Source of the DNA: Hypsibius dujardini | Taxonomy: Eukaryota; Tardigrada; Eutardigrada; Parachela; Hypsibiidae | DNA: 27,809 nt | Reading direction: 5' to 3' | NCBI GenBank assembly: GCA_001579985.1 | Contig: LRSR01011503.1 | Coordinates: forward strand, 1 to 27,809 | Shown: in pieces, positions 8,980 to 19,765 of the stretch | Layout: the number at the start of each line of letters is the position of its first letter | How positions within the stretch are numbered: position 1 is the stretch's first letter | Made by a program: the position numbers and the translations under genes | The notes under the pieces: generated by a model | Databases searched by the model: none | What the model was told of the DNA's origin: nothing | Seen by the model: only the letters and a program-made list of their open reading frames with translations

Positions 8980-11507
8980 TCAGCGCTCCATTGTGCTGGC
9001 ATTGGAGCAAATAAAATGAGCCAATGCCGCCACATAATTGTCAGACGGGCAGTAGTTCAAGGGCAAGAACGCCGCCAGCATTGGATACTGTAGACCGGTC
9101 CCTTCGTCGGTGTCGTGAATGGTTACACTGATATACTCCCTCAGACCGGGGTACGTCTCGTGGTCCGCAGTGTCAATGCCGGTTTGGCACACCTCCAGCA
9201 GTGACTCAAGGTGTGTGTCGCGAATAAAGAGTCTCTCATCGGGATGAGCTAGCACCAAATTGAAGTGATCGGGAAAGATCCACCGTAGGTTTGGCAGTTG
9301 ATCGAAAAACTCCGCCCGCAGACAGGAATGATTATAGCCTTGAATGCCGAAATATTCCAATTTTTTCCCGCCGTCGTCGAAAATGTCCTGCACTTCCGCA
9401 GAGTTCCCACCCAGCATGAGGGATCGGAGTTTCGGTAGTCCGTCAAAGGCTCCACGATAGATCTGAGATAAGCCGTTTTCGCTGAGCTCCAGTTCCTCCA
9501 GCAGTTGCAGCTGGCTCTTGGAGCTGGAAAAGGTATTAGCAGGAATGGTGCCAATCCGATTTTCTTTGAGATTAAGCCGAGTGAGATTGGGAAGCGACGT
9601 AAATAGCCCAGCTGACAGTGACTGCAGCATATTCCTGTAACCGGCGAGAAGGTGGTATGCTATACGGGACCATTTGACTTGGGAAATTTCAGTTCGAGTC
9701 ACGTTAAGACAAACCTGCTCATGCTGAGTGTCCGGAGGTTCGGCAGCCTCGGGATGCTGTCTTTCCTCAGGAGGGTGATGTCGTTGTCATCCAAATAGAG
9801 CTCTTCCAAGCTGTTGCTTGTGTTTGTAGTAAAATTTAACGTTTTAAATATCCACTTATTGTATGCCCCTGATCGCAGCCGCAAAATCTTGAGCGGTGGT
9901 AAGGTCGTGAAGACATCCCAGTCAATCCACGGTGAAGGGGCAGGTGACACAATACACATGCTGACATCGACATCAACCAAACTCGGGGGCAAGCCCGTAA
10001 AGGCTTCTTTGCGCAGAAAATCAAAAGGATTGCAACTGATATCCAGTACCCTCAGTTTGGTTAAGCCGGCCAAATGGAAACCGTAAAACTCTGAGAAGTT
10101 GTTGCGTGATAGGATGAGGATCTCCAGATTGGAAAATGCACCGAAGATGGCGTCCTGCTGTTCGAACCGCAGGCTGATATTTGAGCGAAAAACTTGCAGA
10201 TGGTTGCCTTCCAAGTTGAGATATAGCACTTGAGGCGCAATTCTGGTTAGAGTGCTGTCCGACGGAAGTAAGCGTATCTCGTTGTAGGACAGGTCAATGT
10301 GACTGAGGTTTCCACACGTACTGCCCTCGAAGATGTCGATTTCAGAAAAGTTTTGCAGGTTGTTGTGATCCAGTTTGAGGGTTCGAAGGTTCGGAAATCC
10401 ACCGAACATGCCTTCAAAAAAAAACAGAAACTATGAAGTGGGCTAAGTCAGTGTACAGGGTGACTCAGTTCATAAGTAACTGGACCCACACACGACCTGC
10501 GCGTACTCCGCAGCGACGAGCACAATTCCTGCAGCACAGCCCATACTGCCAACAGATACCGTACCTTTTATGGGAAGAAGATTCGTCTGTCCCAGGTCGA
10601 GTTCTTCCAAGTGAATATACGCCTCCCGTGTCTCCTCTAATGTCCTCGCATTAATGACTAATCGATTACCCCGCATATTTAGCCGCTTTGCATGTTGAAA
10701 TGACGGGATGAGATCCCTTTCTCGATCGTTAATAGTGAGGTTATTCATGCTGATGTCCACGTTGCTTCCAGGGAGAATCTTGACAGAAGCCAGTAGAGCG
10801 GTGAGAAATCCTGCGGACTTGTCAAGCGAATTGGCCGTCAAAATGTTGTTGTGAAGTGTTAATTTTGTTATCATATGGACATCCGCCATTCCCGTAGCAG
10901 ACGGCAGCGGTCTCCTCCTTACGTCGATGGTCGAATTCGAGATCTCTAGTAGTTCAAGTTTCGGAAAGGTGTTGAGAAAGTCCGGCTGCCATCCGCGAAT
11001 GGTCGAATTCCTCACGACAAGTTGCGCCAGATTTGGCAGAGACCCCAAGTCGGTGAAGTCATTCCTGAAGTGCGTCACGCCAACCTTATTCAGCGCCAAA
11101 CGGTGCACACTTCTGGGCAGGAGTTCCAGAGAAAGTTTCGTCAGCCTTGGGCTATTCCACACGCTGAATCGGTAAAGATTATTAAGCTCGTACAGCTCTG
11201 GAAAGGTGTCTAAAAAAGTGACGTCCTGGAGATCCAGGAGGAGAATCTGGCTGGCCACTGGGGCAAACACGTCGGCGGAGAGTCGCGTGATTAGGGGCGA
11301 GTTGCAGATGTACAGTCTCAACTGTTGGGACGTATCGGCAAACACCGAGAGGTCCGAGCGCACCATCTCCGAAGTACAGGCATTACAAATGACGTCGAAG
11401 ATGTCTTGCATGCAGTTGACCCAGCAGTTGCCGGATGGGAGGCGAGAACATTTGCCGTCGATTTCAAGAAAGACAGTTAGAAGAAGAGTAATGCCAATTA
11501 GCTTCAT
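8980..11507 (-). CDS. Secreted leucine-rich-repeat protein, tandem copy A
   Basis: Exons on the minus strand: 11507-10565, 10411-9715 and 9634-8980, in phases 1 and 2, encoding 764 aa. The N-terminus is a signal peptide (MKLIGITLLLTVFLEIDG) followed by a Cys cap, KCSRLPSGNCWVNC...IC. Many LxxLxLxxN repeats follow (LRTLKLDHNNL, LEELDLGQTNL, LRVLDISCNPF). Within exon 2 a non-LRR insert reads SPWIDWDVFTTLPP ... SGAYNKWIF. The C-terminus is a conserved capping region with four Cys, the motif IHDTDEG and LPLNYCP, ending hydrophilically with no membrane span or GPI-type tail. It is therefore probably secreted. LRR ectodomains usually bind protein ligands, in adhesion or immunity; the partner is unknown. 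It lies downstream of two similar genes on the same strand. Confidence 0.9.
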
Positions 11508-12357
11508 AACGTACAGCGACTGAGCTCCTGATCGGTTACATTACGGCACGGATCAATGAAAGAGTTATGATGAGTGGTCAACAAAGCCACGTGAAAAAAA
11601 CCTGTCAGCAGATCACAATAAAATTGAGGCGCAATTTTGGGAGAGGCAAACGACAATATAATATTAACCGTAAGAAATTTACGACTGCGATGTAGCAGGG
11701 GGACAATTGGTTCGTCTTGAAATTTATCTTGAGTTATTGCCGCCCGGTGCATCGGTAGTGCAGAAAAAGTGACTGTTTGACCCTCCAGGCTACCCTCTTG
11801 TCTGTTTTCGCGCCCTTCACTGCAGACGCGTGATACTGAAGAAACCGACCAGCGCTGCCGGGTAATCAAACAGCCTATTGCTTCACAAAAGAAGACAAAG
11901 ACCGGAAATTATCAGAAATGTCAGCCAAGGTATAAAAAACAAGAGCCATCTGCCTCAAACAGTGTCTCACACCCGAGCTAATGTAATGGCCACAGTGCCA
12001 GTCAAACCTTGACGTGCATTCCTTTAGATACTCATACTCATCTCATGATACACGTACCCATCACGTACATATTTCCCAATCAACATAGCCCTGAGTCTTG
12101 AAACCCATTTCTTGAATTTCCAAAATAATTAATTCTATTGATCTAGCCGGATATGATTGAACAGTTTGGGTTAGTCGCCAATCGGTGGGAGAGTCCATTG
12201 TATTATTGTATAACAACTCCTCCCCCTTCATTTTAGAGATTCTGAACGACGAATATGGAGGCGTAGATATTTCATTGTTAAATCACATACAGCAGTCATG
12301 GCACAATGCGCAAACAGACGGTAAAGCTGCACTAGAAAACGGAAACGTATTTTATGA
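11508..12357. other. Intergenic spacer between LRR genes A and B
   Basis: About 850 bp separate the ATG of copy A from the stop of copy B. It must hold the promoter of A and the 3' end of B. No TATA box in the correct orientation and position, no repeat and no convincing exon was found. Confidence 0.5.
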
Positions 12358-15300
12358 TCACTGTGGCATGGCCGGCGGTTTAGTACAAATGATGTATTTC
12401 AGCTTCTCCACGTAATCGTCCGGCGGACAGTAGTTCAAGGGCAAAAACGCCGCCATCATCGGGTACTGTACTCCGTCGCCCTCGTCGGTGTCGTGCATCG
12501 TTACACTAACGTAATTGATCAGACGTGGGATGTTCGGATAGGCCGAATGGTCCGGCGTGTCGGGGCCGAATTCGCAAACTTGCAACAGGGACTCGAGATG
12601 CGTGTCTGCGCTGTTCAGCCTCTCATCCGGATTGACCAAAACAACATTATATATATCAGGCAGGATCCAGTGCAATGCAGTGAGTCTCTGAAAGAACTCG
12701 GGCTTGAAGCACGAATGGCTGTAACCTTGAATTCCCAGGTATTCAAGAGTATCACTGCTGTTTTCAAAAATGCCCTCAACTTCCATTGGGTTCCAGCCCA
12801 ACATTAGCGACTTCAAATTGGGCAAGTCATCAAACGTTCCAGACTGGGTGTCATTTAATCCATTGGCGCTGACATCAAGATGCTCGAGTAACTGCAGTTG
12901 ATGTTTGGAGCCAGAAAAAGCATCCCGCCCGAGAATTCCAATGCGGTTTTCAGCCAAGTTTAGCTTCCGGAGGCCAGGCACGTTCGCAAAGACACCTGGA
13001 GCAACGGATTGCAGAAAATTTCTAGAGACAACAATGTTAAATTAAATATTTTCGATTTTTCCGCCAATAATGTTTTGAAATGTTTCAGAAGATCGGCATG
13101 TTACTCGTACTTGGACATACTGAGAACTCGCAGGTTCGGCATCCGAGGAATCGTATTGGTCTGCAAGAAGCTGATGGCGTTGTTATCCACATAGAGCTCC
13201 TCCAAACTCATTGCCGTTTCCGGTGAAAACTTCATCGTTGCAAATATCCACTTTTTATAGGAACCCGATTGCAGCCGCAAGATTTTAACCGGTGGTAAAG
13301 TTTCGAAGGCATCCCAGTCAATCCACGGTGAAGGCGTGGGTGGCACAATACACATGCTGACATCGACATCAACCAAACTCTGAGGTAGACCCGTAAAGGC
13401 TTCCTTGCGCAGAAACTCTATCGGATTGCAGCTGATATCCAGTACCCTCAGCTTAGTTAGGCTGGCTAAATGGAAACCGTGGAATGCGGAGAAGTTGTTG
13501 TTGGATAATATTAAAGTCTCCAGGTTGGAAAATGCACTGATGAACGTTGGCTGGTTTTGAACGATCGAGCTGCTGCTGTCGAGGAAGAGTTGCAAGCGAT
13601 TGCCCTGGAGGTTGAGATGCTTCACTTGAGGGGCTATCTTCACAAATGTATTGTCTGGTGAGATGAAACGGATATCGTTGTAGGATAGATCCAGAAAGGA
13701 AAGATTCGTGGATTGAATGCCTTCGAATATGTCCACATGTGATAGATTTGCTAAGTTATTGTGATCCAATATAAGAGACCGCAGTGCCGGAAGTCCACTG
13801 AACATTCCTGAAACGTTTGTAATACACTGAGACAGAAGAAAATCACGTATTTCTAACGGGGTGGCTATTTTACCCCTCCCAAGGACTCAATAGAAGCCTG
13901 ACTATTATATCCCTTCTTGTATACATCAACAGGGGCCAAAATACACCTCTGCTATTTCACTCTTCCCGTACAGTCCGTTCGTCTTTCCGTTGTCCGGCCG
14001 TCCGTCTATTGTCTATCCGTCCGACCGACCGTCCGTCTATTGTCCATCCGTCTGACGGACCGTTCGTCTATTGTCCATCCGTCCGACCTACTGTCCGACC
14101 TGTGTCCGTCCGTCCGTAAGTTCGTGCGTTGTCTCCATCCAGCCGTCCGTTGTCCGTCTATCTATCTGTCCGTACTTACGGTCGGAAAGCGGACAACGGG
14201 CTGATGAAGAACGAACGGACAACACGGGAAGAGTAAAATTGCAGGGACGCTCTTGGGCCCCTAGTGATGTATTCAGGGAGGGGTAAAATAGCCAGGGATC
14301 ATTTGAGCCACGGAGGGGTAAAATAGCCGGTACGTTATTGTACCCCACACACTACAAGGATAAAATAGCTGCTGCTATTTCTAATAGTGAGCCATGCTTC
14401 TAATCAAAACAATATAACAAAATAAAAGTCAAGTCGAGCAGGAATTTCCCTCCGCAATCTCCTGCAACCAATACTGCATCTGACACTCGGTCTTCTATGG
14501 GACCACGAGGTCTCTCCAACTAGAACCACTTTTAGCTAACCGCTTCTTTTATTTTATTTTACATGTAACCCTAGTTTAGTTTTCTTAGTTCTTATATTAG
14601 AGTGTCGAACGGGCTGACAGATCAACGGAAATGTTAGCCGAACAGTGATGGGTTAAACTGACAAGGGAAGCGAACGATAGTTGACACGCCGATCTGTCTG
14701 AATGTTTTGTTTCAAATAGTGGACTAAATTAATAGATTTTAGCAAACAATTTCATCTGCAAACGAGCTCTGGTTTGAGCGGGAGAAAATTCGGAAGTTCC
14801 CCGATGGCTCCGCGGGTTTCCTATTCAATTCAATCGTTGATTGTTTGATTTATGCTCTAGCGAAACTCAATTTAATTTTTTTTCCACTCTAACCCACACA
14901 AACCTCGTTTTTTGAAAACGTTCGATTCAAAGATTTTTAACACTTTTCCACTCCAAATTCGATTTGAAATTGATTGACATCAGCAGAATCTTTTTTGGAT
15001 GACAAGGGGCGGAACTATGGATCATTTCTGCAACGTCATTCGGAAGCCTGTATTGAAACAATTCAAGTTTGAGTTTCATTTGAGTCAATTGAGTTTCAAT
15101 CCAGGCTTCCGAGTGACGTTAGACATCTTTGAATCGAACGTTTTCAAAAAACGAGGTTTGTGTGGGTTAGAGTGGAAAAAAAATTAAATTGAATTTCGCT
15201 AGTGCATAAATCAAACAATCAACGGTTGAATTGAATAGGAAACCCGCGGAGCCATCGGGGAACTTCCGAATTTTCTCCTGCTCAAACCAGAGCTCGTTTG

Positions 15301-18300
15301 CAGATGAAATTGTTTGCTAAAATCTATTAATTTAGTCCACTATTTGAAACAAAACATTCAGACAGATCGGCGTGTCAGCTACCGTTTGCTTCCCTTGTGA
15401 GTGTTGGCGGTTAACAGGAAGGCTGGCTGGTGAAGTGAACTATCTGATAGTGCGACAGAATGTTTCACCGAGTCAGGGATATGAGCGGGCGGCTGGTAGC
15501 CCGCTCAGGAAGATGGGGAAAAGAAAAGTTGTACGAAATAGTTGGCAGTTGGTGAATGGCCGGAAGTCCATCAGAGCGGGGAAGGTGGAGACGGAGTGGC
15601 GTAAACGGAGCGCAACCGACTGGAGCTCTGGAACATCAGATATATACGAGGGGCAAACTGAAAGTAATGTCACCCCTTTTTTTAAATTACTGATTATTAC
15701 TGAGAGCAAATTTATTTCATCTTCCTTCGAAGTAGTCCCCTCCAATCTGAATATACTTTTTACATTGTGAAAGCCAAGCTCGAAAGACGGGTAAAAATCC
15801 ATCCTTAAAGTGCTCCCGGAGGCGACAGTGCACGGTTGCATCAAGTTCCTTTTCCGTGTCAAACAGCTTCCCACGCAAAGATTCCTTAAGTTTAGGAAAT
15901 AAATACAAATCACATGGTGAAAAGTCGGGCTAGTATTGGGGGTGCGGCGAAAGTTCGAGCCGTTCTTGCTCCAGAAAATTGGTAGTCAAGCTGCAGGTAT
16001 GGTGCTGGCGTTTTCGTGGTGCAGTTTCAAGCCTCCAAGTCTGATATTTCCTCGTTTTTTCCCCAGCATTCGCACGAGTTCCTTCAAGCAAGTTTTCACG
16101 TAGTAGGCAGCATTAATGTTCCTCCTGTTTGGCGTGGGAACGAGTTTCAAAATGGAAACCATTCCGAAAGAATTAAAAAAAACCATGAACATAGTCTTGC
16201 GCACGCTTTGAGATCATCGCATTTTCAGTGGCCCTGTATCTGTTTTTTTATCCATTCAATCGATTGACGTTTTGTAAGCGTATCGTAGTAATACCCCTTC
16301 ATCTCATCACCTTTTACCAATCTCTTTCAACTGTCGTTTGTCTTCTCCGCCGAAGTCGTTGATCAAATTTGGGCAGAAAATTAACCGGGCTTGCTTCTGG
16401 TGCATCGTGAGTGTATGGAAGACCCATTCAGAACAGATTTTATTCATGCCCGACTTTCTCTTCAAAATGGCTGCACATTGTGATAAACTGATGTCCACGG
16501 TGTGGCTCATCTGGGCGTATGAAGCATGGGAATGACCTATGACAAAATCACGGAGAGCAATAATTTTTTCAGGAGTTACAGCTGTCGGGCGTCTTTCAGT
16601 GCGAGGTAATTTTCCAGCACGCTTCTCCCAGCACGCAGATTAGAAAACCACCGCTGAATGGTGCGCTTGGATGGAATAGATTCTCCTGCAAAAGTCTTCT
16701 GCAGGCGGGCAAGACATTAACTAGGTGTGAAGCCATTTTTTTAAGTCATGGTAAACAGATGCTCGAGGAGCAGAAGTGCATTTAACCATAGTGAGGCTCG
16801 TAAATGAAGTGAGCTGCTGAAAGTAGCCTGTGCCCGCTCGCCTGTTTCGCCCCTCTCCTGCCACTCGCTGCCCTACTTATTTTTTATCTAGATCGTCTGT
16901 TTCTCCTCTGTTCTATTGTGTGAGCAGAATTTCAGTACCTGCTCTAAGCTCGTTTTAAAAAGGGGGTGACATTACTTTCAGTTTGCCCTTCGTATTAACG
17001 GAAGGATCGATTATGTTGCGAGAGATTGATGGACTCAGTTGAACCACCCAATTGACGGTCAAACCTTCCCCCGCTTCAATTAAAGGACCGTTCACAACTC
17101 TGGCCAAAACTTGGCCTGTCAAACTGTCTAACTGACCTTCCTCCGCTTAGACGGATGGTACACATTGTCCAGACACTTTTCATACCGTGAAACCATTTCA
17201 TCGTCCTCCGGACTGTTAACTCATCGGCCGGTCATTGACCACCACCCGCAAACCGTTCACCGGTCGGTCGAACCTTCATCAATTTTAACTAGCCATTCTT
17301 GCGCGCTGCAACGAACCGTCCACATCTACAGCCGTCACACACCAACCGCCAACAAGGGCGTCGAACCTTGCGCTAGTCTACATACGAGGTAACTATCCTA
17401 GTGGGCAGTCCAGTAGCCGTGCGCTCAACCATCCACAACCACGATAAGTTAGACTTTTCCTTAACGCTTGAGTCTTCGCTTCTCGAATGGAGCGAACGGT
17501 ACAAACGGAACTGTTTGCAGTGTCCAGAGTCCAGAGGCACAGGTCTCCGCAACCCCCAAACAAAACCCGCTCAAATAGGTCCGTAAGTGGGGACAGCGGC
17601 TAGTAGAAGGTGACATTGGTGGACAGGATTATGAGGCGTATATAACTCTTGTAAACGTTGCTCCGCCAGCGGCCGGCCAAAATGGTGCAATTGTTGGCAG
17701 CTGCGGAGTTTGCAGCTTCAATTGGGAAGCTATGGGCCGAGTATCAGCGACTGTCTATGACGTCAGACAGCTGCAGTAATGACTTGCCGTGTGAGGTTGG
17801 ACAGGGCAAATTAATTGTAACGGGGCATGCCGTCTGCGTAATCTAATCGTGATCAGCACTTCTGATCTTACGCTCTTTTGAGACAGCGCAGAGAGAACTG
17901 CTCAAGCAAAAGAGTGTACATTTGGCTAGTATTTGTGACAGTTTTTGCGGTAATCATCTGCAAAGACTACGATAAATATGTACCTGAACGAGAAAAAAAC
18001 TAGTATTTTATGATTTAAGTTTGAAAAATATCAGATTCATACTTTTCTTGGAAATTGATCTGTAATCCGCATCGAATTAGCTGACTGGTCTCGTACGACC
18101 GTCCAAACATTTCCCTGTTGTATAGTATTAGTGAATTCCCACAGACCATGAACGGCGGAATTGATTGATTGATTTTGTCAACGGCTCAATTGAATATTGC
18201 TCTGTGGGAATATGGTCTGTGGGAATTCACTAATACTATACAACAGGGAAATGTGTGGACGGTCGTACGAGACCAGTCGGCTAATTCGATCGCTGCCCAA

Positions 18301-19693
18301 AGGGGTGTGACAAGATTATGCCTATGTTATGGAACGGCTGTGACAAGACTTTAATAAAGTTCAGTCATTTGTTTTCGAAACTAATTAACGGACAGCAAGG
18401 GCGCGTTGAGCCTGTGGGCTAACGGGCCAGGCCCGTCGGCACTTTTGCTGTTTTTTTTTCACTGTTGGCCCGTCCATAAATTTTGATATACACGGACTAG
18501 CCAACGGGCCAATAGTACAAAACCAATCCTAAAATGGGACCCATGGACACTTTAGGCCCGTGGCTGACGGTCGGGTATCAATTTTGTCGGACTGGCAACA
18601 CTATAAACCCGTGGGCTTTTTAAACCTCCATACGCCCCTGACGGACAGTAACGTTTGTTTCAAAAACTATATTTAATCCACATTTAAAATATTTCCAACT
18701 TTATTCCCCATGAGATGTACTAATACCTTGGACTGCACGTAGGTTTGTCTGGCCCAAGTCAAGCTCCGCCATTTTGTCAAAGCTGACCAGCATGGCTCCC
18801 TCGCCGCGTTGCAGTTGATTGACAATCCAGTTGCCGCGCATATTCAGCTGATTCGTCAACGAAAGAACACCTATCCATTCACTTGAACGATCGGAAATAG
18901 TAACGTTATTCATGCTAATATCCACCGTTGCTCCCGGCAAGACGCGGAGTGACGCGATTAATGCAGCGAAGAACCGGGCAGAGTTGTCCTTTGTAACCTC
19001 TACAAAATCATTTCTACACAACTTGAGACTTGAGATTGTTCGTAGCGTTGTTGGTACTTCCGTCAGTCCTGAACCGCACGTTTTGGGCTCCTTCACTTCG
19101 ATATCGAATGTCGAATTAGAAATCTCGAGTAAAGTGAGTTGAGGAAACACCTTGAGGAAATCCATCTGCCATCCTTTGATTGTTATATTTCGGAGCACGA
19201 ATTCCTGCAAATTCGGCAGGGAAGGCGTCTCGGTGAAGTCGTTGGTGAAGTGTGTGAGGCCAATTTTATTCAAGGACATCCGATAAATACTTCTCGGTAG
19301 GAGTTCTAGTGATAGAGCAGTTAGGTTTGGGCTGTTCCAGATGCTGAGCCTCCGTAAGTTAATCACATTGTACACTTCGGGAAATGTATCGAGAGCGGTC
19401 AGATCTTGCAGGTCAATGGTGAGAATTTGACCGGCGACCGAGCTGAAGATATCCTGGGACAGACGGGTTATATTGCGCGAATTCCAAATATACAGCCGCA
19501 ACAGCTGATTGGTGCCGGCAAAAACGGAGATGTCGGAACGGACCATCTCAGCCGTCACACCATTACAGAGTATGTCAAAAATATTCTGCATACAGTTTAC
19601 CCAGCAGCTTCCGGATGGAAGTCGAGAGCACTTTCCATCCACTTGCAGCACCAGAACGACCGAGAGGAGGACGGTGAAAGAGGGACCCTGCAT
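12358..19693 (-). CDS. Secreted leucine-rich-repeat protein, tandem copy B, with a 4.9-kb intron
   Basis: Exon 1 is 19693-18727, exon 2 13807-13111 and exon 3 13021-12358, together 775 aa. Exon 1 ends VQ-G|GTATTA in phase 1 and exon 2 opens TTTCAG|GA-ATG in phase 1, exactly as in copies A and C. Exon 2 to 3 joins in phase 2 (AA|GTACGA, CTCTAG|A). The two halves look like separate fragments only because intron 1 (13808-18726) is filled with transposons. The protein has a signal peptide (MQGPSFTVLLSVVLVLQVDG), the KCSRLPSGSCWVNC cap, many LRRs, the PSPWIDWD...GSYKKWIF insert and the IHDTDEG/LPLNYCP-type C-terminal region (MHDTDEG here). No stop or frameshift was seen in any exon, so it looks intact if the long intron is spliced. 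Part of exon 2 is unusually close to copy A at the DNA level. Confidence 0.82.
13857..14375. mobile_element. Foldback element, copy 1, with long terminal arms and 9-bp flanking duplication
   Basis: The 519-bp segment is flanked by the direct repeat TATTTCTAA (13848-13856 and 14376-14384), a good target-site duplication. Its arms are inverted and modular, each repeating GGCTATTTTACCCCTCC, then TGWATACATCA..AGGGGCC, then CTGCWATTT-ACTCTTCCC. The core is CCGTCCGT/CTATTGTCC-rich, inverted toward the right end as CGGACAAC. No coding capacity. A 9-bp duplication with long arms recalls Mutator-like elements, but that class assignment is an inference. A second copy lies at 25727-26068. Confidence 0.75.
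14660..15399. mobile_element. Long inverted repeat (275-bp arms) with nested inner hairpin
   Basis: Arms at 14660-14934 and 15125-15399 are near-perfect reverse complements by eye: ACAAGGGAAGC at the left, GCTTCCCTTGT at the right, with CACACAAACCTCG matching CGAGGTTTGTGTG near the centre. The 190-bp loop contains a second inverted repeat (15032-15059 with 15092-15120; core CGGAAGCCTG). No open frame is convincing and no clear flanking duplication was found. It is probably a foldback or MITE-type element. Transcribed in the pre-mRNA of gene B it would form a long hairpin. Confidence 0.8.
15647..16992 (-). mobile_element. mariner (Tc1/mariner) transposon with intact ends
   Basis: A 1346-bp element, a usual mariner length. 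Terminal inverted repeats CGAGGGGCAAACTGAAAG and CGAAGGGCAAACTGAAAG agree over about 36 bp with one or two differences. Both ends are bordered by TA (15645-15646 and 16993-16994), the expected mariner target duplication. The transposase remnant runs on the minus strand, the same direction as host gene B. It lies inside intron 1 of gene B. Confidence 0.92.
15717..16800 (-). pseudogene. Broken mariner transposase
   Basis: Read on the minus strand in shifting frames, the mariner landmarks come in order. A helix-turn-helix region (KRTIQRWFSNLRAG) is followed by a block ending SQCAAILKRKSG. Next is a WVPHxL-like motif as EWVFHTLT, a degenerate LHDNA site as LHHENA, then a YSPDLAPCD-like site as QY-stop-PDFSPCDLYLFPKLK, and the C-terminus GGDYFEGR. 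Several frameshifts, an in-frame TAG in the YSPD motif and the changed catalytic Asp site make it inactive. The enzyme normally cuts and reinserts the element through an Asp triad. Confidence 0.88.
16993..18070. other. Intron DNA of gene B with no recognised feature
   Basis: About 1.1 kb between the mariner and the 79-bp hairpin. Short open frames occur at 17165-17392 and 17401-17586, but they lack motifs and splice partners. This is presumed non-coding intron sequence. Confidence 0.5.
18071..18290. mobile_element. Hairpin element with 79-bp inverted arms
   Basis: Arms 18071-18149 and 18212-18290 are reverse complements with very few mismatches. They start ATCGAATTAGCTGACTGG and end in CTAATTCGAT, and TTAGTGAATTCCCACAGACC pairs across a 62-nt loop. 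No coding capacity and no clear flanking duplication. A short foldback MITE is the likeliest explanation. Confidence 0.75.
18396..18640. mobile_element. Non-autonomous hAT-type MITE
   Basis: A 245-bp segment flanked by the perfect 8-bp direct repeat ACGGACAG (18388-18395 and 18641-18648). Terminal inverted repeats read CAAGGGCG at the left and CAGGGGCG at the right, matching the CAGGG-type ends and 8-bp duplication usual for hAT elements. The interior repeats GGCCCGT in both orientations. It ends only 78 bp from the exon 1 donor of gene B. Confidence 0.75.
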
Positions 19694-19715
19694 GACTCCG
19701 CGTTTGCACGCACTT

Positions 19716-19765
19716 AAGGAACGTGGATCTGTCTATAGACTGAACGTGGATCTGTCTGAAGACTG
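19716..19765. repeat. Tandem duplication just upstream of the gene B start
   Basis: Two adjacent copies of about 24 bp beginning GAACGTGGATCTGTCT (first near 19717, second near 19742), 24-72 bp upstream of the ATG at 19693. They would lie in the 5' UTR or core promoter of copy B. Confidence 0.7.

Noticed and set aside
12358-13807. LRR fragment lacking its N-terminus, read as a truncated pseudogene
   Set aside because: Its missing first exon is at 19693-18727 on the same strand, with matching phase-1 borders and no disabling change in either part.
13917-14348. Ser/Arg/Pro-rich open frames in the CCGTCC region, and similar ones at 25817-26035
   Set aside because: They come from the simple CCGTCCGT-type core of the foldback element, not from a gene.
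15473-15913. 146-codon minus-strand open frame
   Set aside because: It overlaps the mariner end in the wrong frame; the transposase C-terminus (GGDYFEGR) is in the overlapping 15717-15908 frame.
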